The notes below the pieces were generated by a model that was not told the origin of the DNA, ran no database searches, and was given only the letters and a program-made list of their open reading frames with translations. Below, one piece after another: positions 42,781 through 49,780 of a stretch of 64,000 nucleotides of DNA. The translations under genes were made by a program, and so were the position numbers. The DNA is from Sphingopyxis sp. JAI128 (GTDB lineage: Bacteria; Pseudomonadota; Alphaproteobacteria; Sphingomonadales; Sphingomonadaceae): positions 248,001-312,000 of the forward strand of contig NZ_JACHDA010000004.1 in the NCBI RefSeq assembly GCF_014207235.1. Direction: 5' to 3'. Positions within the stretch are counted from its first letter, which is position 1; each line of letters opens with the position of its first letter.

Positions 42781-44826
42781 ATGTTTCGGGGTTTCTTGCT
42801 TGCCGGCGCCGCGCTCGGCGCACCGGCGGCCGCTTTTGCGCAGTCGGAGGCTGACGCGGAGATTGTCGTGCTCGGCACACGCGAACAGGGATATCGGGCA
42901 ACGGTCGCACCCCAGACGAACAAGTCCGACACGCCGATCAAGGAGACGCCCTATTCGGTGCAGGTCGTCACGCGCGAGCTGATCCGTGACCGCGGCATTA
43001 CCACGATCGGCGAGGCGCTGCGCTATGTGCCGGGGTTCAGCCCGCAGGTGGGTTTCGGGGCGAGCAACGACCGTTTCTATGTTCGCGGCTTCATCACACC
43101 CTATAATCTGAAAAACGGGCTGCGCCGCTCCGCCTACGCGCCCGACGAGCAGCTTCAGAATCTCGAACAGGTCGAGGTGCTGAAGGGCCCCGCTTCGGCT
43201 CTTTACGGCCGCTTCGAGCCCGGCGGCGTGGTCAACTTCGTGACCAAGAAGCCGCTCGACGAGCCCTTCGCCGAGGTCAGCGCGCTCTATGGTTCGTTCG
43301 ATCAGCTGCGGCTGACGGGCGATTTTTCGGTCCCGCTGTCCGACACGGTGGGTCTTCGCGTCAACGTCTCGCACGACGACCGCGACGGCTTTCGCGATTT
43401 CACCTTTTCGCGCGACACCTTCGTCGCTCCGGTGCTGCAATGGAAGCCTTCGACCGCGACCAACCGGGGCTTCGCCAACGATCCGCTGTTCCTCGAAGCG
43501 CCGCGCGAGCGGCAGTTCGGGGAGGAGGATGCGCGCTACACAAACAAGGGCGGCGTCGCGAGCCTGTTCGTTGATCATCGCTTCTCCGATGCACTCTCGG
43601 GTCGCCTTGCCTTCGGCTATTCGGACTTTACCAAGGACAGCTATTATTACGCCTTCGGCTTTCCGCCGGTCAGCCGCGCCGATCCAGCCGATCCGAAGGT
43701 CAATCGCCGCACCAGTCTTGCCTATGACCGGCAGACCGATCTGACCGCGCAGGGCGAGCTAAATGCACGGTTCACGACCGGCGCCGTCGAGCACAAGGCG
43801 CTTGTCGGCGTCGAATATGGCTATGATCATTGGCGGTTCGATGTCCGCAACCCGCCTTTCGGCGTCAACATCCCGATCGACTTCGATAACCCGGTCTATG
43901 GACAGCGCGCCGATCCCACGGTGCTCGTTTCCGACGGCGTATGGAACAGCGATTCCGCCGCCATCTATGCGCAGGACGAGCTGAAGCTCGGCAATTGGCG
44001 CCTCCTCGTCGGCGGACGCTACGACTGGAACGAACTTCGCAATCGCGATTATCTGGCCGGAACGGGCGAGGGGGAGACGAAGCGCGGGGCGTTCTCGCCG
44101 CGCGCCGGCCTCACCTGGACGCCCGTGCCCGCGCTCTCACTCTACGGAAGCTGGGCGCGCTCGTTCCGCGCGCAGGTCGACGTCGGCCGCCTTCGCGACG
44201 GTTCGCTGCCCAAGCCGCTTATCGGGGAAAGCTGGGAGGTCGGCGCCAAGGCCGAGCTGTTCGGCGGCAAGCTGACGCCGACGCTCGCCCTCTTCGACAT
44301 CACCCGCCGCAACGTCGCGGTCTCCGATCCGGTCGATTTCGATCTCGTGATCCAGATCGGCAAGTCGCGCTCGCGCGGTGTGGAGGTCGAAGTCCCCGCC
44401 GTCCTGACGCCGCAGTGGCGGCTCATCGCGAACTACACTTGGCTCGATGCAAAGATTCTCGAGGACAGCTTCGCGACGCCGGGCGCGCGGCTAGTCAACG
44501 CGCCGCGGCACTCGGCGAGCCTCTGGACGACCTATGATTTCGCTGGCGCCCTCAAGGGCGCAAGCGCTGGCTTCGGGATCCAGCATATCGGGAGCCGCGC
44601 AGGCAACACCGACAATAGTATCCTGCTGCCCGCCTACACGCGCGTCGATGCAAATCTCGCCTATGAATTCGACGCCGGGTTCGGGCCGCTCCGCGCGCAG
44701 CTCAATGTGCTCAACCTCTTCGACAAATTCTATTATGACAGCGGCGGCGCCTTCATTCCGCTCTATCCCGGCGCGCCGCGCACCGTCACGGCGAGCCTCT
44801 CCTACCGCTTCGGCGGCGGCCGGTGA
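42781..44826 (+). CDS. TonB-dependent siderophore-type receptor
   Basis: This 681-residue FhuA/FpvA-like receptor has a signal peptide ending AAAFAQ. The plug has DTPIKETPYSVQVVTRELIRDRG, GEALRYVPGF, NDRFYVRGF and NLEQVEVLKGPASALYGR, followed by PGGVVNFVTKKPL. The barrel ends VTASLSYRFGGGR. The 'siderophore receptor' sequence class does not prove a siderophore ligand. It is the first gene of a tightly overlapped operon with a binding protein, a permease and an ATPase, which makes a complete route from outside to cytoplasm. Confidence 0.92.
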   Translation: MFRGFLLAGAALGAPAAAFAQSEADAEIVVLGTREQGYRATVAPQTNKSDTPIKETPYSVQVVTRELIRDRGITTIGEALRYVPGFSPQVGFGASNDRFYVRGFITPYNLKNGLRRSAYAPDEQLQNLEQVEVLKGPASALYGRFEPGGVVNFVTKKPLDEPFAEVSALYGSFDQLRLTGDFSVPLSDTVGLRVNVSHDDRDGFRDFTFSRDTFVAPVLQWKPSTATNRGFANDPLFLEAPRERQFGEEDARYTNKGGVASLFVDHRFSDALSGRLAFGYSDFTKDSYYYAFGFPPVSRADPADPKVNRRTSLAYDRQTDLTAQGELNARFTTGAVEHKALVGVEYGYDHWRFDVRNPPFGVNIPIDFDNPVYGQRADPTVLVSDGVWNSDSAAIYAQDELKLGNWRLLVGGRYDWNELRNRDYLAGTGEGETKRGAFSPRAGLTWTPVPALSLYGSWARSFRAQVDVGRLRDGSLPKPLIGESWEVGAKAELFGGKLTPTLALFDITRRNVAVSDPVDFDLVIQIGKSRSRGVEVEVPAVLTPQWRLIANYTWLDAKILEDSFATPGARLVNAPRHSASLWTTYDFAGALKGASAGFGIQHIGSRAGNTDNSILLPAYTRVDANLAYEFDAGFGPLRAQLNVLNLFDKFYYDSGGAFIPLYPGAPRTVTASLSYRFGGGR

Positions 44827-46061
44827 GGCTAGTTCTCCTCGTGCTCGGGTCGCTCGCGACGCTCGCCGCCTGCGCGCCGATCCCGATGCGCGAGCCCACC
44901 GCGCGCGGCGCGGTCGCGGTCGGGGCGCATCCCGCCGCCAATCTCACGGCAGGCTGCGTTGCCGATTATCGAGCGGGTACCGACTATTTTCCTGACAAGG
45001 CGACCTTCCGCCATTCGGCCCAGCTCAAGGTCGAATATCACGGCAACTGGAAACGCGTGACCTTCACGCCCTCGGTCGACACGCGTGAGGTGCTGCGCCT
45101 CGTCCTCGTCCAGTGCGGAACGCCAGTGCCGGAGCTCGGCCCGCGCGACACGCTTGTCGAAATACCCGTGCGCGATTTCGCGACCGCCAATGTGTCGCTG
45201 CTCGGCGCGTCCGAACTGCTCGGTATCGACGACCGGCTGAAGGGCGTTCCGACGCGCAACGTCTCGATTCCGGCGATCGCTGCGCGGATCGAAAGAGGGG
45301 AGACAATCCCGATCTATGCCGCGCAGCATGGCAATGGCGAACAGGCGGCGGCGCTCGGCGCCGACCTCTTCTTCACCTTCTATTCGGCCTATCCCGACGC
45401 CAATATCCACCCGCTGCTGAAACGCCTTGGCGTCGTCTCGGCGCCGCAGTCGGACCATACCGAACCGACCCCGCTTGGGCGCGCCGAGTGGCTCAAATAT
45501 CTCGCGCTCTTCTTCAATCTCGAGAAGCGCGCCAACCAGCTGTTTGACGCGCGCGCGGCGCGTTATGCGCAACTGCAAGCGCTCGCGGCCCATGTCGAGG
45601 CGCGGCCGCTCGTCCAACTCGGCTATCCCGAGAGCCGCGACGAGTGGAGCCAGGCGGGCGGGCGCAACCAGCTCTATCGCATGATCGAGGATGCCGGCGG
45701 CCGCCATGCCTGGCACGACAATCCTGTCGCGGGTAGCCTCACTTACGCTCCGATGGAGAAGCTGTTCGACCGGGCCGCGAGCGCGGACGTGTGGCTCGGC
45801 AATTTCATGCCGGGGGCGGTCGACATGGCGACGCTGCGCCGCGATCATCCACGTCTCGCATGGCTTCGCGCCGTGCGCGGCGGGCGCGTTTACTGGTTCG
45901 ACGCCGGCAAGGTCGGGCCGTTCGCGAACAGCTGGTCGGACCAGGGCATGACCGAGCCGCAGGATGCGCTCGCCGAAATGATCGCCATTCTCCATCCCGA
46001 ATTGGGCGCGGCGCCGCCGCGTCAGCGCTTCATTCGCAAAATCCCCGGAGGCCCGGCATGA
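44823..46061 (+). CDS. ABC transporter substrate-binding lipoprotein (iron-complex/cobalamin type)
   Basis: This 412-residue protein begins at a GTG that overlaps the receptor stop (GTGA). It has the lipoprotein signal RLVLLVLGSLATLAAC. The two lobes of the FecB/BtuF-like family are visible: DTLVEIPVRDFATANVSLLGASELLGIDD, PTRNVSIPAI, GADLFFTFYSAYPD, and C-terminal DVWLGNFMPGAVDM...LAWLRAVRGGRVYW. It is longer than typical siderophore-binding proteins (about 300-350), with an extra N-terminal region and a second lobe helix bundle. It delivers the imported complex to the FecCD-like permease. Confidence 0.85.
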   Translation: MRLVLLVLGSLATLAACAPIPMREPTARGAVAVGAHPAANLTAGCVADYRAGTDYFPDKATFRHSAQLKVEYHGNWKRVTFTPSVDTREVLRLVLVQCGTPVPELGPRDTLVEIPVRDFATANVSLLGASELLGIDDRLKGVPTRNVSIPAIAARIERGETIPIYAAQHGNGEQAAALGADLFFTFYSAYPDANIHPLLKRLGVVSAPQSDHTEPTPLGRAEWLKYLALFFNLEKRANQLFDARAARYAQLQALAAHVEARPLVQLGYPESRDEWSQAGGRNQLYRMIEDAGGRHAWHDNPVAGSLTYAPMEKLFDRAASADVWLGNFMPGAVDMATLRRDHPRLAWLRAVRGGRVYWFDAGKVGPFANSWSDQGMTEPQDALAEMIAILHPELGAAPPRQRFIRKIPGGPA

Positions 46062-47092
46062 TCAGGCCGTTTCCTTTCACGCTCGTCATAGCCGGGCTCA
46101 TCGCCGCGCTTTTCCTCGCCGAGCTGGCGCTTGGCGTCGTCGATATTCCGATCGATGCGATCGCTGCAAGCCTGACCGGCGGCAGCATCGCGCAGGAAGG
46201 CTGGGGCCATATCGTCCGCGAATATCGCCTGCCGCGCGCGCTCGCCGCGCTCGTCGGCGGGGCGAGCCTCGGCGCGTGCGGACTGATGCTCCAGACGCTG
46301 TTCCGCAATCCGCTCGCCGATCCCTTCGTTCTCGGTATCGCGCATGGCGCCCGCTTCGGCGTGGCGCTGCTCGTCGTCGCCACCGGGCTGGCCGGCCCGG
46401 CTTTTGCCGAAAGTTACGGTCTCGTCGGCGACGTCGGTCTAGCCGTCGCGGCGTCGGCGGGGACGATCCTCGTCATGGGCCTGCTCACCTTGCTCGCGCG
46501 CCGCGTCGACAATGTCACGCTGCTGCTCTCCGGTCTCATGCTCGGCTATATCGCGGCAGGGCTGATCAGTCTCTCGCTCCACCTTATCGATGAAACGCAG
46601 GCTTCGGCTTTCAAGGGCTGGGACGATGCGAGCTTCGCCGGGGTAACCTGGGCGCAGCATGTCATCCTGCTTCCGGCCTGCGGCCTGGGCCTCCTTCTGC
46701 TGATGGCGCTCGCCAAACCGCTCAACATCCTCATGCTCGGCGACACCTATGCGCAGAGCCTCGGCGTGCCATTGAAGGCGCTGCGCTATGCCTGTTTCGG
46801 CGTCGTGGCGCTGCTCGTCGGGACCGTCACCGCCTTTTGCGGCGCCATCAATTTCCTCGGCCTGATCGCCGGCCACGCCGCGCGCGGGGTGCTGCAGACC
46901 GAGGATCACCGGATCTTGCTGCCGGCGGCGGCGCTGGCCGGCGGCGCGCTGGCGCTCGCGACCGATCTCATCACCCACCTCCCCTGGGCGCGCCACCTTC
47001 TTCACCTCAATGCAGTCAACGGCCTGATCGGCGGCCCGATCGTGCTCTGGGTCCTCCTCAGGCGCCACGCGCTGTTCGGAGCCACGGCATGA
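46058..47092 (+). CDS. FecCD-family ABC transporter permease
   Basis: This 344-residue inner-membrane protein has about nine to ten hydrophobic helices. Signature segments are YRLPRALAALVGGASLGACGLMLQTLFRNPLADPFVLGI, GGAINF-type FCGAINFLGLIAGHAARGVL, and GLIGGPIVLWVLLRR at the C-terminus. GGAGG lies eight bases before the ATG, which overlaps the previous stop by ATGA. A homodimer would form the membrane channel for the iron- or cobalt-containing complex. Confidence 0.93.
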   Translation: MIRPFPFTLVIAGLIAALFLAELALGVVDIPIDAIAASLTGGSIAQEGWGHIVREYRLPRALAALVGGASLGACGLMLQTLFRNPLADPFVLGIAHGARFGVALLVVATGLAGPAFAESYGLVGDVGLAVAASAGTILVMGLLTLLARRVDNVTLLLSGLMLGYIAAGLISLSLHLIDETQASAFKGWDDASFAGVTWAQHVILLPACGLGLLLLMALAKPLNILMLGDTYAQSLGVPLKALRYACFGVVALLVGTVTAFCGAINFLGLIAGHAARGVLQTEDHRILLPAAALAGGALALATDLITHLPWARHLLHLNAVNGLIGGPIVLWVLLRRHALFGATA

Positions 47093-48048
47093 GCGCGGTC
47101 CTTTCCACCGAGGAGCTTGCGATCGGCTATCCCGGCCGCCTCGTGGCCGACCGGCTGTCGCTCGATCTCCATCCGGGCGATGTGGTCGCGCTGGTCGGAC
47201 CGAACGGGACGGGCAAGACGACCCTGCTGCGCACGCTCGCCGGTCTTCTCGCGCCGCTGGCCGGGTCGATCCGGCTCGGTGGCGATCCGCTGGCCGGTCT
47301 TTCGGCGCGCGAGAAGGCACAGCGGCTCGGCGTTGTCCTGACCGAGCGACCGCAGACGGGCTATCTGACCGGGTTCGAACTCGCGGCAGCGGGCCGATAT
47401 CCCCACACGGGCTGGCAGGGGCGGCTGGCGGACGAAGATATCGCGATTATCGACGAGGCGCTTGCGCTCGTTGGCGCCGCGGCGTTTCGCGACCGCGCTG
47501 TCGCGAGCCTTTCCGACGGCGAGCGGCAGCGCGTCATGGTCGCGCGTGCGCTCGCTCAGCAGCCGCGCCTCTTGCTCCTCGACGAGGTTACCTCCTTTCT
47601 CGACGTGCCGCGCCGCGTCGCCTTCTTCGCGCTGCTCGGCGAGCTGGCGGAGCAGAGAGGCTATGCGATCGTCATCTCGACGCATGAACTCGAGCTTGCC
47701 CTGCGCTGTGCCAATCGGCTGTGGCTCTATGATGGCACGAAGTTGCTCGACGGTGCCCCTGAAGATCTGATCCTGTCAGGCGACTTCGCGCGCATATTTG
47801 CGGCCGATGGCGTGCGCTTCGACGAAGACGCCGGCCATTTCGAGCTGCGGCGCCCGGCGAGCCGGCGCGTTGCGCTGGAGGGCGATGGTGTTCGCGCCGC
47901 GTGGACGCGCCGTGCCCTCGAGCGCGGTGGATATGCGATCGACGCCGCCGCGCCTGTCCACGTCGCGGTCGACGGTGACGGTTGGTCGGTCGGCGCAGAG
48001 CGTGCGGCCACTATTGCAGCGATGCTAGAGATCGTGGAACGCTTATGA
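47089..48048 (+). CDS. FecE/FhuC/BtuD-type ABC ATPase with C-terminal extension
   Basis: This 319-residue ATP-binding protein has Walker A GPNGTGKTT, Q-loop region TERPQTGYLTGFE, signature LSDGERQRVMVARAL, Walker B LLLLDEVTS, and the switch His in ISTHELELAL. The last about 65 residues (RRPASRRVALEGDGVRAAWTRRALE onward) are beyond the usual end of FecE-type ATPases, and their role is unknown. The start overlaps the permease stop by ATGA. It energises import by the receptor/binding protein/permease set. Confidence 0.92.
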   Translation: MSAVLSTEELAIGYPGRLVADRLSLDLHPGDVVALVGPNGTGKTTLLRTLAGLLAPLAGSIRLGGDPLAGLSAREKAQRLGVVLTERPQTGYLTGFELAAAGRYPHTGWQGRLADEDIAIIDEALALVGAAAFRDRAVASLSDGERQRVMVARALAQQPRLLLLDEVTSFLDVPRRVAFFALLGELAEQRGYAIVISTHELELALRCANRLWLYDGTKLLDGAPEDLILSGDFARIFAADGVRFDEDAGHFELRRPASRRVALEGDGVRAAWTRRALERGGYAIDAAAPVHVAVDGDGWSVGAERAATIAAMLEIVERL

Positions 48049-48165
48049 CGCGGGGCGCCTCGGTGGGCTGGGGTTCGAAAACCTGACATTCGGGCGCGAT
48101 GGCACCGTCGATGGCGCGCTCGAAGCCCCGCGCGTCGTCGGGCTGGAGATCGAACGGCGCGTCTG
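48045..48165 (+). pseudogene. Possible frameshifted gene remnant after the ABC operon
   Basis: An ATG overlapping the ATPase stop (ATGA, 48045) opens 13 codons and stops at 48084-48086. In another frame, codons up to TGA at 48163-48165 read GGLGFENLTFGRDGTVDGAL and end VVGLEIERRV, with typical local codon use. Together they look like the two ends of a collapsed downstream operon gene, but the stretch is too short to name a family. Confidence 0.3.
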
Positions 48166-48324
48166 AGGCAGGCGCGCCAGCCGTCAGGCTTTCCTGAGGT
48201 CGCCTTTGCGCGCGTGGCGCCCAACACGCGACGAAGATGCGCGCATCCTCGTCCGGGGTTTCGGCTTGTGGTTCGGCCCCGACCCGGAATAGGGTCGACG
48301 ACCGCCCCGTCGGAAAGGATCGTC

Positions 48325-48705
48325 ATGGCTCATGGAACCGCTCGCATCGGCAAGGATCATTATCGCACCGAAATTGATGTAAGCGGCCATGCCTTGGTCG
48401 GCGACGAGGGGCCGGGGCTTGGTGGAAAGAATGCGGGGCCCGCGCCTTATGACTTCCTGCTCGCCGGCCTTGGCGCCTGTACCGCGATCACGCTGCGCAT
48501 GTATGCGGACCGGAAGGGCTGGCCGCTCGAATCGGTTGAGGTGGGATTGCGGCTTGCCAACAAGGACGGCCTTCGTATCGACCGCGTGCTGACCATCGCC
48601 GGGCTCGACGACGAACAGATGGCCCGCCTCGCCGACATTGCCGAGCGGACGCCGGTGACGTTGACGCTGAAGGGCGGTCTGCCGATCGACACGCGGCTCG
48701 CCTGA
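48325..48705 (+). CDS. OsmC-family protein
   Basis: This 126-residue protein has the OsmC/Ohr fold signatures: RIGKDHYRTEIDVSGHALVGDEG, PAPYDFLLAGLGACTAITLRMYADRKGWPLESVEV, and C-terminal ADIAERTPVTLTLKGGLPIDTRL. Only the first of the two redox cysteines of classical OsmC/Ohr peroxidases is present (GACT); the second site reads RTPVT instead of the usual (K/R)CPVx. This makes a dithiol peroxide reduction cycle unlikely without another thiol. AAGGA precedes the ATG. The divergently spaced TetR gene starts 49 bases downstream. Confidence 0.87.
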   Translation: MAHGTARIGKDHYRTEIDVSGHALVGDEGPGLGGKNAGPAPYDFLLAGLGACTAITLRMYADRKGWPLESVEVGLRLANKDGLRIDRVLTIAGLDDEQMARLADIAERTPVTLTLKGGLPIDTRLA

Positions 48706-48716
48706 CCGGCGGCCAC

Positions 48717-48757
48717 TGGACAAGTTGCGATCCACCACTTATATACCAGCCGTTATG
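48717..48757 (+). promoter_or_regulatory. Promoter and operator of the TetR gene (near-leaderless)
   Basis: -35 TGGACA (48717-48722), 17 bases, -10 TATATA (48740-48745). The expected transcript start falls within a few bases of the ATG at 48755, so the message would be almost leaderless. The operator-like TATAC-CAGCCG-TTATG (48742-48757) overlaps both the -10 and the start codon and matches the perfect site at the pump promoter. Confidence 0.6.
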
Positions 48758-49375
48758 GAAATAGACACCGCCTCCGCTGCCACGCCGCACAAGGGTCGTC
48801 CGCGCGAATTCTGCGTCGATGCGGCACTGGCGGCGGCGCTGCGGGTCTTCTGGTCGAAAGGCTATGAGGGCGCATCGATGGCCGACCTGACCGAAGCGAT
48901 GGGGATCACCAAGCCCAGTCTTTACGCGGCGTTCGGCAACAAGGAAGCGCTCTTCAACAAGGCGCTCGACCTCTATGAGCGCGAGAAGATCGATTATATG
49001 CGCGCCGCGCTCGACGCGCCGACCGCGCGCGGCGTTGCCGAGCGGCTGATGTACGGCGCGCTCGACATGTACACCTGCCCCGAAAATCCGAACGGCTGCC
49101 TCGGCGTGATCACGTCGGTGGCGTGCGGAGCTGAGGCCGAGTGCATCCGCCAGGCCGTGCTCGAACGCGGCGCGGCGGCGAAGCGCGCGATGCTCGAACG
49201 TTTTGCGCGCGCGAAAGAGGAGGGCGACTTCCCGCCCGACACCGACGCGGAGGGTCTCGCCGCCTTCCTGACTGCGGTCAATCAGGGCATGTCGGTGCAG
49301 GCTGGTGCCGGCGCGACGCGCGCCGAGCTTCAGCGGCTGGTCGAAACCAGCCTGAAGCTGTGGCCGGGGCGCTGA
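48755..49375 (+). CDS. TetR-family repressor of the adjacent RND efflux operon
   Basis: This 206-residue protein has a TetR N-terminus GRPREFCVDAALAAALRVFWSKGYEGASMADLTEAMGITKPSLYAAFGNKEALFNKAL and a TetR_C-type ligand domain (MYTCPENPNGCLGVITSVACGAEAECIRQAV) with several cysteines. The frame is open back to a TTG at 48725, but ATG 48755 begins the family sequence. Its own promoter and the pump promoter carry related TATAC/GTATA repeats, as expected for an autoregulated local repressor. It is transcribed in the same direction as the pump operon. Confidence 0.9.
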   Translation: MEIDTASAATPHKGRPREFCVDAALAAALRVFWSKGYEGASMADLTEAMGITKPSLYAAFGNKEALFNKALDLYEREKIDYMRAALDAPTARGVAERLMYGALDMYTCPENPNGCLGVITSVACGAEAECIRQAVLERGAAAKRAMLERFARAKEEGDFPPDTDAEGLAAFLTAVNQGMSVQAGAGATRAELQRLVETSLKLWPGR

Positions 49376-49409
49376 TAGAATTAATTTTACTGCTCGGTAC
49401 AGAATGCGC

Positions 49410-49448
49410 TTGACGCAGCGCAACATGACTTATATACCATCCAGTATA
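49410..49448 (+). promoter_or_regulatory. Promoter and TetR operator of the RND efflux operon
   Basis: -35 TTGACG (49410-49415), 17 bases, -10 TATACC (49433-49438). A perfect inverted repeat TATAC (49433-49437)-CATCCA-GTATA (49444-49448) covers the -10 box. The sequence ACTTATATACCA is identical to that upstream of the TetR gene (48738-48749). Confidence 0.65.
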
Positions 49449-49469
49449 CAAAGAGGCTCTCCCCCGAGA

Positions 49470-49505
49470 CCGGCCGCCGCATGACGCAGACCGTGCGGCG
49501 GCCGG
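49470..49505 (+). terminator. Terminator-like hairpin inside the RND operon leader
   Basis: CCGGCCGCCGCA (49470-49481), a 12-base loop, TGCGGCGGCCGG (49494-49505): a perfect 12-bp stem followed by AGCTTTC. It lies downstream of the pump promoter and 275 bases before the first pump gene. It may therefore attenuate the operon, or stop read-through from the TetR gene if the promoter call is wrong. Confidence 0.6.
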
Positions 49506-49585
49506 AGCTTTCATCATCGATTCATTTCCCGGGAGCGGGCCTTGCCCCGGTCGGGCACCGGAAGGTGTTCGCCGGCAAGATATAA
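49481..49585 (+). CDS. Possible 34-codon leader ORF in the RND operon leader
   Basis: ATG at 49481 opens 34 codons (MTQTVRRPELSSS..., ending KVFAGKI) and stops with TAA at 49583-49585. The start codon sits in the left arm of the hairpin at 49470-49505, so its translation would disturb the hairpin. No good Shine-Dalgarno is visible. It may be a chance frame. Confidence 0.25.
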   Translation: MTQTVRRPELSSSIHFPGAGLAPVGHRKVFAGKI

Positions 49586-49704
49586 ACAGGGACCCCGTGC
49601 GCGCATTGGATGCGTGAGGCGGGACGGGGCGGTCGTCCTCTCAGCAGGGGCGCTCCGGCAACAAGGACCATGTGTGACATCAGCCGGGAGCCTGCGCTTC
49701 CGGC

Positions 49705-49755
49705 ATCGGCTGCCCGCGCCCCCTCTCCCTCTCCCCCGGAGCGCGGGCAGCCGAT
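49705..49755 (+). promoter_or_regulatory. Leader hairpin with an anti-Shine-Dalgarno loop before the RND adaptor gene
   Basis: ATCGGCTGCCCGCGC (49705-49719) pairs perfectly with GCGCGGGCAGCCGAT (49741-49755) across a 21-base loop made of CCCTCT repeats. The loop is complementary to AGAGGG (49769-49774), the ribosome-binding site of the gene starting at 49781. Translation control is inferred. Confidence 0.45.
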
Positions 49756-49780
49756 AGGAAAGAAAAGAAGAGGGCATTTC

